The position numbers were made by a program, and so were the translations under genes. Shown piece after piece: positions 8,152 through 16,278 of a stretch of 64,000 nt of DNA (position 1 is the first letter of the stretch; every line of letters begins with the position of its first letter). Under the pieces are notes generated by a model. That model saw nothing but the letters and a program-made list of their open reading frames with translations, did no database searches and had not been told where the DNA came from. Location: contig DASSUI010000064.1 in assembly GCA_035707105.1 (NCBI GenBank), forward strand, positions 1-64,000, read 5' to 3'. The DNA is from JACDAN01 sp035707105 (lineage in GTDB: Bacteria; Actinomycetota; Thermoleophilia; Gaiellales; Gaiellaceae).

Positions 8152-9422
8152 CCGAGCTCACTCCGGTAGGCCGCGATCGCCGCGTCCACGAACGCGTCGG
8201 CCGAGCCGAGATATGCCGTGGGGTCGAGGTCGCGCTGGTCGATCCCGAGCTCCTCCGCCAGGGGGCGCCCTGTCGCAGCCGCCTCGCTGACCCGCTCGTA
8301 CGCCTCCCGCCGGCCCACGTCCTGCGCGAGGACGAACGCGGCTCGCTCGGCCATCACGAGACCGCCCGCTTCGTCCAGGTTCGCGCGCATCCTGCCGGCG
8401 TCGATCTCGAGGCCGTCCAGCGCGCGGCGAGCCCCCTCGACGGCACCGCCCGCGTAGGCCAGCGCCCCGAAGAGGGCGGGCCACTCGGAGTGCCAACCTC
8501 CGAGTGCGCGCTCGTGCTCCTGCGGCAGGGCGGCGAGGAGGACCGACGCCTGCGCCTGGACCTGCCTCGCGCAGGCGATCGCGACGGCGCTGCCGACCGG
8601 ATTCCGCTTCTGCGGCATCGTCGATGAGGCCCCGCCGTCCGACTCGACGATCTCCGCGACCTCGGTCTGGCCGAGCAGCGCGACGTCGAGCCCGATCTTC
8701 GCCGCGGTCCCGGCGGCGACGGCGAGCGCGCCGCCCAGCTCGGCGACGCGCACCCGGTTCGTGTGCCACGGCGCCTCGGGCGCCGCGAGGCCGAGCTCCT
8801 CGGCGAACAGGCGCACCACCTCCGGCCCGGTCTCGCCGAGCGGCGCGAGCGTGCCGGCCGCGCCGCCGAGCTGGACGGCGAGCCGCTCGCTGCGCATCCT
8901 CGCGAGCGCCCGCCGCCCCTCGACGACTCCGAGCAGCCAGCCGGCCGCCTTGAGGCCGAAGGTGGTCGGGACGGCCTGACGGAGGAGCGTCCGGCCCGCC
9001 ATCGGCGTGGCGCGGTGCGCGTCGGCCAGGCGCGCGCATTCGCGCGCGAGCTCGGCCGTTCCCTCGAGGAGCAGGTCCAAAGCGCGGCGGGAGACGAGCA
9101 TGGCGGCGGTGTCGAGGACGTCCTGGCTCGTCGCGCCCCAGTGGACGTACCCCGCCGCGTCGCCGCCGACGGCCTCGGTCAGCGCGCGGACGAGCGGCTC
9201 GACCGGGTTGCCGGCCGCCCGGCCGTCGTCCGCGAGCCGTACTGGGTCGAACCGGTCGGCGCTACAGGCGTCCGCGATCGCCGCCGCGGTGGCTTCGGGG
9301 ATGACGCCCGCCCGCGCCTCTGCGGCGGCGAGCGCGCGCTCGGCCTCCAGCATCGCCTGCAGCCACGAGCGGTCCGAGAGAGCCTCGCGGAACGGGGCGG
9401 GGACGAAGATCGCCTCGAACAC
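8148..9422 (-). CDS. pcaB: 3-carboxy-cis,cis-muconate cycloisomerase
   Basis: 424 aa, fumarase/aspartase superfamily, with the signature loop SSTMPQKRNPVGS and the HWGATSQDVLDTA substrate segment. It lactonises beta-carboxymuconate to gamma-carboxymuconolactone. It starts at GTG 9422, one base after the pcaG stop. All expected conserved blocks are present; nothing unusual. Confidence 0.93.
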   Translation of the reverse strand: MFEAIFVPAPFREALSDRSWLQAMLEAERALAAAEARAGVIPEATAAAIADACSADRFDPVRLADDGRAAGNPVEPLVRALTEAVGGDAAGYVHWGATSQDVLDTAAMLVSRRALDLLLEGTAELARECARLADAHRATPMAGRTLLRQAVPTTFGLKAAGWLLGVVEGRRALARMRSERLAVQLGGAAGTLAPLGETGPEVVRLFAEELGLAAPEAPWHTNRVRVAELGGALAVAAGTAAKIGLDVALLGQTEVAEIVESDGGASSTMPQKRNPVGSAVAIACARQVQAQASVLLAALPQEHERALGGWHSEWPALFGALAYAGGAVEGARRALDGLEIDAGRMRANLDEAGGLVMAERAAFVLAQDVGRREAYERVSEAAATGRPLAEELGIDQRDLDPTAYLGSADAFVDAAIAAYRSELG

Positions 9423-9423
9423 G

Positions 9424-9912
9424 TCAGACGGCGAAGAAGACGGTTTCGCCCTCGCCCTGGAGGCGGATGTCGAACTCGAGGCCCTCGTCCGTCCGCGTCG
9501 CCACGAGCGAGGACGGGTCGGCGACCCCCCGGAGGACGGGGTCCTGTGCGTTCGCCTCCTCCTCGTCCGGGAAGTACATGCGCGTCAGGACCGGCTTCAG
9601 GAGCCCGCGCGCGAAGACCAGGACCGTCAGGTGCGGCGCCTGACCGTCCACGGCGCCGGGCTTGCAGGTGGAGAACGAGTAGCGCCCATCCGCGTCGCAG
9701 CCACACCGCCCCCAGCCGAACTCCTGCCGGTACGCGCCGTCCTCGTCGGCCTGCCAGATCTCGACTACCGAGTCCGGAACGGGGTCGCCCGCGCCGTCGA
9801 CCACGCGCCCCGCGATCCGGACGCCGTCGGCGACCAGCTCGTTCGTCGGCCGTCGGGTCAACCCGATCGAGAAGTAGGGACCGACGGTCTGCGACGGCGT
9901 CGGATCCGCCAT
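9424..9912 (-). CDS. pcaG: Protocatechuate 3,4-dioxygenase, alpha subunit
   Basis: 162 aa. Starts MADPTPSQTVGPYFSIGL, the usual PcaG N-terminus, and carries the intradiol dioxygenase fold (VVEIWQADEDGAY, TRMYFPDE). The alpha subunit lacks the iron ligands and pairs with PcaH. It is somewhat shorter than well-studied alpha subunits (about 190-200 aa). Its ATG overlaps the pcaH stop by one base (TGATG). Confidence 0.92.
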   Translation of the reverse strand: MADPTPSQTVGPYFSIGLTRRPTNELVADGVRIAGRVVDGAGDPVPDSVVEIWQADEDGAYRQEFGWGRCGCDADGRYSFSTCKPGAVDGQAPHLTVLVFARGLLKPVLTRMYFPDEEEANAQDPVLRGVADPSSLVATRTDEGLEFDIRLQGEGETVFFAV

Positions 9913-10628
9913 CAGGACTCCATGGGCGTCTCGGCCGGCCCGCCGAGGACGATGTCGAACCGGTACCCGAGCGCCCACTCCGGCTCGGTCGTCTCGTAGT
10001 CGAAGCCGCAGATCAGCAGCTCGCGCGCCTTCGGGTCGCGCACCGACTGGAAGATCGGGTCGTACTCGAAGAGCGGGTCGCCGGGGAAGTACATCTGCGT
10101 GACGAGCCGGTTCGTGAACGCCCGCCCGAAGATCGAGAGGTGGATGTGCGCGGGCCGCCACGCGTTCGGGTGATTGCGCCAGGGGTACGCGCCGGGCTTG
10201 ACGGTGACGAAGCGGTATCGGCCCTCGTCGTCGGTCAGGCAGCGGCCGGCGCCGGAGAAGTTCGGGTCGAGCGGCGCCGGATGCCGGTCGACCTCGTGGA
10301 GGTAGCGGCCCGCGGCGTTCGCCTGCCAGATTTCGATCAGCGTCGAGCGCACCGGCCGGCCCGCGGAGTCGGTGACGCGGCCCGTGACGATGATCCGCTC
10401 GCCGAGCGGCTCGCCGTCGTGCTGCCGCGTGAGATCGTGGTCGAGTTCCCCGATCGACTCATGCCCGAACGCCGGGCCGGCCAGCTCGGAGAGCGTGTGC
10501 GGCAGGATCACGAGCGGGCGCTTCGGCGAGCGCAGTTGCGTCGACCGGTAGTCGGGGTAGAGGTACGGCGGCTGTCCGGGGTCTTGCCCGTCCGCGATCG
10601 TCCTCAGGGCGTCGGCGGCCCGGCTCAT
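9912..10628 (-). CDS. pcaH: Protocatechuate 3,4-dioxygenase, beta (catalytic) subunit
   Basis: 238 aa. Opens the protocatechuate ring between its hydroxyls using Fe(III). The expected ligands are visible: Tyr in EIWQANAAGRY, Tyr in VKPGAYPW, and the two His of RPAHIHLSIFG. The N-terminus (YLYPDYRSTQLRSP) is typical of PcaH. The ATG at 10628 overlaps the pcaJ stop (ATGA). With pcaG it forms the central enzyme of the operon. Confidence 0.95.
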   Translation of the reverse strand: MSRAADALRTIADGQDPGQPPYLYPDYRSTQLRSPKRPLVILPHTLSELAGPAFGHESIGELDHDLTRQHDGEPLGERIIVTGRVTDSAGRPVRSTLIEIWQANAAGRYLHEVDRHPAPLDPNFSGAGRCLTDDEGRYRFVTVKPGAYPWRNHPNAWRPAHIHLSIFGRAFTNRLVTQMYFPGDPLFEYDPIFQSVRDPKARELLICGFDYETTEPEWALGYRFDIVLGGPAETPMES

Positions 10629-11377
10629 GTCCTGACAGTCTCCCCCGTCGTCGGCTCGAGCGCACGGAGAGCCTCGAGCTCCACGTCGGAAGGCGGCTCG
10701 ACCGTGCGCGTCTCGGGTGCGACCTTCAGCTCCCACCCCGTCGCCTGCCGCGCATCCTCGGCCGTCACGTCGGGGTAGAGCTCGGTCATCACCAGCTCGC
10801 CCGTCTGCGCATCCGGCTCGAGCATGCCGAGGTCGGTCACGACGCAGGTGACGCCCGCGCCGCCGCCGCGCGGCCTGCCGACGGTCGTGAGGAAGTCCAG
10901 GCGCTCCACGAACGTCCGCGTCGTCTGACGGAGCATGACGAACGTCTCGTGGCACCAGGCCGCGATCTCCGGCGCGCCGCCCGCACCCGGGAGGCGCACT
11001 TTCGGCCGCTCGTAGTCCCCGATCACCGTGCTGTTCAGGTTCCCGTGCGGGTCGATCTGCGCCGCGCCGAGGAAGCCGACGTCGATCCGGCCGCCCTGGA
11101 GCCAGTAGCTGAAGATCTCGGGCACCGAGACGACGGCGTCGGCGGTCTCCGCGAGCGCGCCGTCCCCGATCGAAAGCGGCAGGTGCCTCGGCTTCGCGCC
11201 GATCGTCCCGCTCTCGTAGATGAGCACGCTCTCCGGTGCGTGCGTCGCCCGCGCGAGGTTCGCCGCCTGACTCGGGAGCCCGATGCCGACGAAGCAGACG
11301 GTCCCGTTGCGCAGCCTGCGCGCGGCGGCGACCGCCATCATCTCGTCGGCCGTGTACATCGGGGTCGCGACCGTCAT
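10625..11377 (-). CDS. pcaJ: 3-oxoadipate CoA-transferase, beta subunit
   Basis: 250 aa. The catalytic glutamate motif of class I CoA-transferases is present (LIYESGTIGAKP). It follows the glutaconate-type actinobacterial branch rather than the short proteobacterial PcaJ. With the alpha subunit it transfers CoA from succinyl-CoA to 3-oxoadipate. ATG at 11377 overlaps the alpha-subunit stop by four bases. Confidence 0.88.
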   Translation of the reverse strand: MTVATPMYTADEMMAVAAARRLRNGTVCFVGIGLPSQAANLARATHAPESVLIYESGTIGAKPRHLPLSIGDGALAETADAVVSVPEIFSYWLQGGRIDVGFLGAAQIDPHGNLNSTVIGDYERPKVRLPGAGGAPEIAAWCHETFVMLRQTTRTFVERLDFLTTVGRPRGGGAGVTCVVTDLGMLEPDAQTGELVMTELYPDVTAEDARQATGWELKVAPETRTVEPPSDVELEALRALEPTTGETVRT

Positions 11378-12192
11378 ACCGGCGACGCCTCCCGGTCGAG
11401 CACGTGACGCTCCATCCACGCCCGGAAGCTCTCGCGGTCGCGGCTGATCTCGTCCCAGCGCAGGTAGAACGCGTTGTCCCGGTCGTAGTACCCGTGGGCG
11501 TAGGACGGGTGGGCGCCGCCGGGGGCGAGCGCCACGGCGGTGATCGTCCAGCCCGGCAGGAAGACCGCGGTCGGACGCGGCTCGAGCGCCGGGACGATCT
11601 CCTCGACCGTCACGATCGAGCGCCGCGAGGCGAGGACGGCCTCCTTCTGCACGCCGCTGATCCCCCAGAGCTGCACGTTGCCCGCCTCGTCGGCCTGCTG
11701 GGCGTGGACGATGCCGACATCCGGGCGGATAGCCGGCACGGCGGCCAGCTGCTCGCCCGTGAAGGGGCACTCGATCCACCGGACCCGGGTGCGTTCGGCC
11801 AGGTCCGTCCCCTCGTAGCCGCGGACGATCCCGAACGGGAAGCCGGACGCTCCCGCCGCGTAGCCCGCGGCCATCCCGGCGTGCGAGTGCTCTTCGAGCT
11901 CGAGCGGCCCTGGCCAGTCGTGCTCGACGGCGTCGCGGAGCCGGTGGAGCGAGCCGACCCCCGGGTTCCCGCCCCACGAGAACACGAGCTTGCGCGCGCA
12001 GCTCATCCCGATCAGCTGGTCGTAGACAACGTCCGGCGTCATCCGCACGAGCGTGAGCTCGCGTCGGCCCTGGCGGATGAGCTCGTGGCCCGCAGCGTTC
12101 GGGATCAGGTGCGTGAAGCCCTCGAGCGCCACGACGTCGCCGTCGTGGACGAGCTCGCGAACCGCCTCGCCGAGCGGAACGATCTCGGCCAA
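11374..12192 (-). CDS. pcaI: 3-oxoadipate CoA-transferase, alpha subunit
   Basis: 272 aa, CoA-transferase subunit A of the glutaconate CoA-transferase type (VALEGFTHLIPNAAGHELIRQG, FSWGGNPGVGSLHR). It starts with TTG at 12192, supported by GAGGGAG upstream. It lies 15 bp after the aldehyde dehydrogenase, the only non-overlapping junction of any size in the operon. No thiolase (pcaF) follows, so 3-oxoadipyl-CoA cleavage must be encoded elsewhere. Confidence 0.87.
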   Translation of the reverse strand: MAEIVPLGEAVRELVHDGDVVALEGFTHLIPNAAGHELIRQGRRELTLVRMTPDVVYDQLIGMSCARKLVFSWGGNPGVGSLHRLRDAVEHDWPGPLELEEHSHAGMAAGYAAGASGFPFGIVRGYEGTDLAERTRVRWIECPFTGEQLAAVPAIRPDVGIVHAQQADEAGNVQLWGISGVQKEAVLASRRSIVTVEEIVPALEPRPTAVFLPGWTITAVALAPGGAHPSYAHGYYDRDNAFYLRWDEISRDRESFRAWMERHVLDREASPV

Positions 12193-12207
12193 CTCGCTCC
12201 CTCGCGT

Positions 12208-13680
12208 CTAGAAGGGGAACGGATGCGGGCCGCTCTTCACCGTCACCCAGTGGACCTCGGTGAACTCGTTGATCGCCGCGGTCCCGCCAAAGCGGCCGAA
12301 CCCGCTCTCCTTCACGCCGCCGAACGGCATCTGCGGCTCGTCCGCGACCGTCTGGTCGTTGACGTGGACGATCCCCGACTCGATCCGCTGAGCGAGCGCG
12401 AGCCCGCGGTCCGGATCCGACGTGATGATCCCCGCGGAGAGGCCGTAGGCCGTGCGGTTCGCCCGCTCGATCGCCTCGTCCTCGCTCTTCACGACCTCGA
12501 CCGACGCAACCGGGCCGAAGGTCTCGAGCTGCGCCAGCTCGGAGTCCTCGGGAACGTCCGACACGAGTGTCGCGGCATAGACCGAGCCGTCGGCCTCGCC
12601 GCCGGCAAGGAGCGTCGCGCCCTTCTCGACCGCCTCGTCGACGCGGCCCTTGACCTTGGCGGCGGCGTCCGGCGTGATCAGCGGGCCGATGATCGTGTCC
12701 TGCTCCCTCGGGTCGCCGGACTTCAGCGCCTTCGTCTTCTCGACGAGCCGCTCGACGAACGAGTCCGAGATCGGCTCCTCGACGATGATCCGCCGGGCCG
12801 ACATGCAGATCTGGCCCTGGTGAAGGAACGCGCCGAAGGCGGCGGCGGCGACGGCGTAGTCGAGGTCGGCGTCGCCGAGCACGATCAGCGGGTTCGAGCC
12901 GCTGAGCTCGAGAACGACGCGCTTCAGGTTCCGCCCCGCCGCCTCCGCGATCCTCCGACCGGTCTCGGTCGAGCCGGTGAAGTTGATCACCCGCACCGCG
13001 GGATTCTCGGCGAGCTCGTCGCCGATCGGCCCGGCCTCGCCGGGGGCGTGCGTCACGATGTTGAGGACCCCCTCGGGCAGGCCTGCCTCCGAGAAGATCT
13101 CGCCCCAGAGGAGCCCGCCGACGTAGGGCGAGAGCTCCGAGGGCTTCAGGACGACCGTGTTCCCGAGCGCGAGCGGCACCGCGATCGAGCGGGCGGAGAG
13201 GATGAGCGCCGCGTTCCACGGCGCGATCGCGCCCACGACGCCGACCGGCCGGCGCAACCCCATCGCGAACGCACCGGTGTCGGACGGGATCACCTCGCCC
13301 ATCGGCATGTACGGCATGGCCGCGGCCTGGCGGAAGAGGCCCGGGACGAAGTGGAGCTGGAACATCGCGAACCCGAACGTCGAGCCCGTCTCGCGGGTCA
13401 GCCAGGACCCGACCTCCTCGGCGCGGGCTTCGAGGATGTCGGCGGCCTTGAGGAAGATCGCCTGTCGCGCGGCGGGCGGGGTCTCAGACCAGGCGGGAAA
13501 TGCCTCGGCCGCCGCGTCGATCGCGCGGCGTGCGTCCTCCCGCGTTCCGGCCGGCACATTTGCGACGACATCGCCCGTGAACGGGTCGGCGTCCTCGAAC
13601 GTCCTCCCTCCTTCCGCCTCCGTCCACTCGCCGCCGATGTGCAGGCCGCGGACCGTGTTCTCGATCGCGCTGGCGGTCAT
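12208..13680 (-). CDS. Aromatic aldehyde dehydrogenase (benzaldehyde/vanillin type)
   Basis: 490-aa NAD(P)-dependent aldehyde dehydrogenase. The catalytic Glu is in VLELSGSNP and the catalytic Cys in GQICMS; the cofactor motif FTGSTETG is present. The sequence style (RPVGVVGAIAPWNAALILSARS) matches the benzaldehyde/vanillin/salicylaldehyde group. It is the first gene of the aromatic operon, with a good AAAGGGGG ribosome site. Beside the divergent thiamine-diphosphate decarboxylase it should oxidise the aldehyde that enzyme makes, giving 4-hydroxybenzoate or benzoate. Confidence 0.9.
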   Translation of the reverse strand: MTASAIENTVRGLHIGGEWTEAEGGRTFEDADPFTGDVVANVPAGTREDARRAIDAAAEAFPAWSETPPAARQAIFLKAADILEARAEEVGSWLTRETGSTFGFAMFQLHFVPGLFRQAAAMPYMPMGEVIPSDTGAFAMGLRRPVGVVGAIAPWNAALILSARSIAVPLALGNTVVLKPSELSPYVGGLLWGEIFSEAGLPEGVLNIVTHAPGEAGPIGDELAENPAVRVINFTGSTETGRRIAEAAGRNLKRVVLELSGSNPLIVLGDADLDYAVAAAAFGAFLHQGQICMSARRIIVEEPISDSFVERLVEKTKALKSGDPREQDTIIGPLITPDAAAKVKGRVDEAVEKGATLLAGGEADGSVYAATLVSDVPEDSELAQLETFGPVASVEVVKSEDEAIERANRTAYGLSAGIITSDPDRGLALAQRIESGIVHVNDQTVADEPQMPFGGVKESGFGRFGGTAAINEFTEVHWVTVKSGPHPFPF

Positions 13681-13705
13681 CTCGAGCCCCCTTTGCCTCC
13701 GGCCG

Positions 13706-13736
13706 TGTTCGACATGAGAACAGGCATCCGGTTATC
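13706..13736. promoter_or_regulatory. Candidate IclR operator upstream of the aromatic operon
   Basis: TGTTC-N7-GAACA (13706-13722) is a perfect inverted repeat. On the minus strand the region reads CGGAT-gcct-GTTCTCAT toward the dehydrogenase gene. The same CGGAT + GTTCTCAT combination occurs in front of the divergent decarboxylase. A possible -10 (GATAAC) lies at 13736-13731. Confidence 0.5.
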
Positions 13737-13769
13737 GCACCGCACTCTCCCACCGGCGCAAGCGCGCTG

Positions 13770-14579
13770 TCAAGCGGAACCGGCGGCACCCGCCGGCGCC
13801 GTCGCCGCACGGAGGTCGACCTCGATCGCGGCGGCCGTCTCGAGCAGGCGCGGGACGACCTCGCGGCGCACCGCCTGCATCGTCATCCGCGTCGCGTGGA
13901 CGGACACGTTGAGCGCCGCTGCGACCGTCTGACCCGCGTCCCGGATGGGCACTGCAGCCGACCGGACGCCCTGCTCGAGCTCCTGGTCGACGGCGGCCCA
14001 GCCCGCTTCGCGAACCTCCTCGATGCGCTCCCGCAGGGTCTTCACGTCGGGAACCGTCCGCTCCGTCAGCGGCTCCACGGCAATTCTGCCCAGCCGCTCG
14101 TCGAGCGTCTCCGGGCTGAGTCCTGCGAGCAGCACGCGCCCCATCGACGTCGGATACGCGGGAAGCCGCGTTCCCACCGCGATCGTGATGGTCATGATCC
14201 GCTGCGTCGAGACGCGGGCGACGTAGACGACGTCCAGGTCGTCCAGCACCGCCACCGACGACGACTCGTTCACCTCGGCGACGAGCGACTCCATGTGCGG
14301 CATCGCGACCTCGGGCAGGCTGAGCGCCGAGAGGTACGCGTAGCCGAGGTCGAGCACGCGCGGCCGGAGCGAGAATGTCCCGCCGTCCTGGCGGACGTAG
14401 CCGAGTCGTACCAGCGTCAGGAGGAAGCGCCGGGCGGCGGCACGGGTGAGGCCGGTCGCGCGCGCGACGTCGCTGAGGCGGAGCTCGGGGTTGTCCGCTC
14501 CGAAGGCTCGGATGACCGCGAGCCCGCGCTCGAGCGACTGCACGTGGTCCGGATTCCGCGGCCGGCTTGGTTCCAGCAT
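13770..14579 (-). CDS. IclR-family transcriptional regulator
   Basis: 269 aa from ATG at 14579. N-terminal winged helix (VQSLERGLAVIRAFGAD, LSDVARATGLTRAAARRFLLTL) followed by the IclR effector domain (SLPEVAMPHMESLVAEVNESSSVAVLDD). PcaR/PobR-type regulators in this family control protocatechuate and hydroxybenzoate operons. It lies between the operon it probably controls and the divergent decarboxylase. An in-frame ATG at 14597 would add six residues, but it falls inside the shared operator motif, so I prefer 14579. Confidence 0.9.
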   Translation of the reverse strand: MLEPSRPRNPDHVQSLERGLAVIRAFGADNPELRLSDVARATGLTRAAARRFLLTLVRLGYVRQDGGTFSLRPRVLDLGYAYLSALSLPEVAMPHMESLVAEVNESSSVAVLDDLDVVYVARVSTQRIMTITIAVGTRLPAYPTSMGRVLLAGLSPETLDERLGRIAVEPLTERTVPDVKTLRERIEEVREAGWAAVDQELEQGVRSAAVPIRDAGQTVAAALNVSVHATRMTMQAVRREVVPRLLETAAAIEVDLRAATAPAGAAGSA

Positions 14580-14580
14580 G

Positions 14581-14630
14581 TGAACGGATGTTCTCATACC
14601 GAACTTCCGCGCTCGGAGATACTGGCGCCC
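14581..14630 (+). promoter_or_regulatory. Divergent control region: IclR site and leaderless promoter
   Basis: GTTCTCAT at 14590-14597, preceded by CGGAT, repeats the motif found upstream of the dehydrogenase operon. GATACT at 14618-14623 lies 7 nt before the GTG at 14631, the spacing of a -10 box for a leaderless transcript. No ribosome site precedes the GTG. Confidence 0.5.
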
Positions 14631-16238
14631 GTGACCGTCCGCAGTGTCCGCGACGCGACGTTCGACGTCCTCCGGGAGCACGGCCTCACGACGATCTTCG
14701 GGAACCCCGGCTCGACCGAAGTGCCCTTCCTGGCCGGCCTGCCGGACGACCTGCGGTTCGTGCTCGGCCTCCACGAGGGCGCGGTCGTCGGGCTCGCGAC
14801 CGGGTGGGCGATCGGGCGGCGGGAGCCGGCCTTCGCGCTGCTCCACACCACCGCAGGTCTCGGAAACGCGGTCGGGGCGCTGGCGACCGCTCGCGTCAAC
14901 CGAGCGCCGCTCGTCGTCCTCGTCGGCCAGCAGGATCGGCGCCACCTCGCGTTCGAGCCGTTTCTCGCCGGGCGTCTGCGTGGGCTCGCGGGCGAGTACC
15001 CGGTGTGGACGGACGAGCCGGTCCGCGCGCAGGACGTTCCCGGCGCGATCGCGCGCGCCGCGCACGAGGCGGTGACTCACCGCGGACCTGCGCTCGTGAC
15101 CGTGCCGATGGACGACTGGAGCGCACCGGCGGACGAGCAGCGCGAGAACGCCGCGCCGGCTCGGATCGTGCGCGCTACCGCGGCCGACCCGGGCGCGGTC
15201 GAGGAGCTCGTCCGGTTCCTCGAGGGCGCCCGCGCTCCGGCGCTCGTCGTCGGCGCCGAAGCCGACGACCCCGACGCCTGGGAGACAATCGCCGCGGTGG
15301 CGGAGCGCCTGGTCGCGCCGGTGTTCCAGGAGTCCTTCGGCGCCCGGGCCGGCTTCCCCCAGGATCACCGGCTCTTCGCCGGCGTCCTCCCGGCCGACCG
15401 GCCGCGGCTGCGCGAGCGGCTCGCGCCGTACGACACGCTGCTCGTCCTCGGCGCGCCGGTCTTCCGTCAGTCGCCGTACGCCGAGGGTCGCCTCACGGAG
15501 GCGGGGACGCGAATCGCCGTCGTCGGTGACAACCCGGACGAGATCCACCGGAGCCCGGCGGAGATCGCGGTGCTCGCGCCGCCCGTCGCGGTCTGCGGCG
15601 CCCTGGCCGCGCGCCTCGCGCAGCGGGAGGCGACGCCGCCGGAGCCGTACCAGCCCCCCGCCGCGCCCGACCCGCCGGAGACTGGTCTGCAGATGTCGGC
15701 GGGACACGTCCTCGCCGCGCTCGCCGAGCGCCTGCCGCCGGAGGCGGTCGTCGTCGAGGAGGCGCCGGTCGACCGGCCGGAGCTCCACGACCGTCTGCTC
15801 GCGCGGCGTCCGCTCGGCTTCCTCAGTGCGGCGATGGGCGGGCTCGGGTTCGCGCTCGCGGGCGCGACCGGCGTGCGGATGGCGCTGCCCGAGCGCCCGG
15901 TCGTCGCGGTCGTCGGCGACGGCTCGGCGCTCTACGGGATCCAGGCGCTCTGGAGCGCGGCGTACTACCGGGCCGGCTCGCTGTTCGTGATCCTCTCGAA
16001 CGGCGGCTACGCGATCATGGACAGGCTCGCTGAGCGCCACGGAGCACCCGGCCCCTGGCCGGCGTTCGACGTCGACATCGCGGCGCTCGCGCGCGCGCAG
16101 GGCTGCGACGCCCGACGGATCAACGAGCACGGCGAGCTCCTCGCCGCGCTCGACGAGGTCGTCCCGGCCCTGGCGGGCCGCGACGAGCCGCTGCTGCTCG
16201 ACGTCGCGGTCGCGCCGACCGCGACCTTCGCACCGTGA
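14631..16238 (+). CDS. mdlC: Benzoylformate decarboxylase-like thiamine-diphosphate enzyme
   Basis: 535 aa. Thiamine-diphosphate fold: the cofactor motif begins GDGSALYGIQALW and ends at SNGGYAIM. N-terminal active-site pieces match benzoylformate decarboxylase: Ser in NPGSTEVPF, Glu in LHEGAVVG and His in LLHTTAGLGNA. Expected reaction: (hydroxy)benzoylformate to (hydroxy)benzaldehyde and CO2, handing the aldehyde to the dehydrogenase across the divergent region. The segment that carries the second active-site His in the Pseudomonas enzyme (GAPVFRYHQY) reads GAPVFRQSPY here, so the substrate or reaction may differ. Confidence 0.85.
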   Translation: MTVRSVRDATFDVLREHGLTTIFGNPGSTEVPFLAGLPDDLRFVLGLHEGAVVGLATGWAIGRREPAFALLHTTAGLGNAVGALATARVNRAPLVVLVGQQDRRHLAFEPFLAGRLRGLAGEYPVWTDEPVRAQDVPGAIARAAHEAVTHRGPALVTVPMDDWSAPADEQRENAAPARIVRATAADPGAVEELVRFLEGARAPALVVGAEADDPDAWETIAAVAERLVAPVFQESFGARAGFPQDHRLFAGVLPADRPRLRERLAPYDTLLVLGAPVFRQSPYAEGRLTEAGTRIAVVGDNPDEIHRSPAEIAVLAPPVAVCGALAARLAQREATPPEPYQPPAAPDPPETGLQMSAGHVLAALAERLPPEAVVVEEAPVDRPELHDRLLARRPLGFLSAAMGGLGFALAGATGVRMALPERPVVAVVGDGSALYGIQALWSAAYYRAGSLFVILSNGGYAIMDRLAERHGAPGPWPAFDVDIAALARAQGCDARRINEHGELLAALDEVVPALAGRDEPLLLDVAVAPTATFAP

Positions 16239-16240
16239 GC

Positions 16241-16270
16241 CGGGGAGGGCGCCCTGCGGCGCCCTCCCCG
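16241..16270. terminator. Bidirectional hairpin terminator
   Basis: GGGGAGGGCGCC (16242-16253), loop CTGC, then GGCGCCCTCCCC (16258-16269): a perfect stem that extends by one more pair. It sits exactly between the convergent decarboxylase and substrate-binding-protein genes. There is no U-tract. Confidence 0.8.
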
Positions 16271-16278
16271 CCCGCGGG

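Noticed and set aside
12208..13680. Aldehyde dehydrogenase as succinate-semialdehyde or betaine-aldehyde enzyme
   Set aside because: Position at the head of a protocatechuate operon and the sequence style of the aromatic aldehyde group make an aromatic aldehyde more likely.
11236..13932. 898-codon plus-strand open frame opposite pcaIJ and the aldehyde dehydrogenase
   Set aside because: Shadow of well-supported genes on the minus strand; no recognisable protein and no ribosome site.
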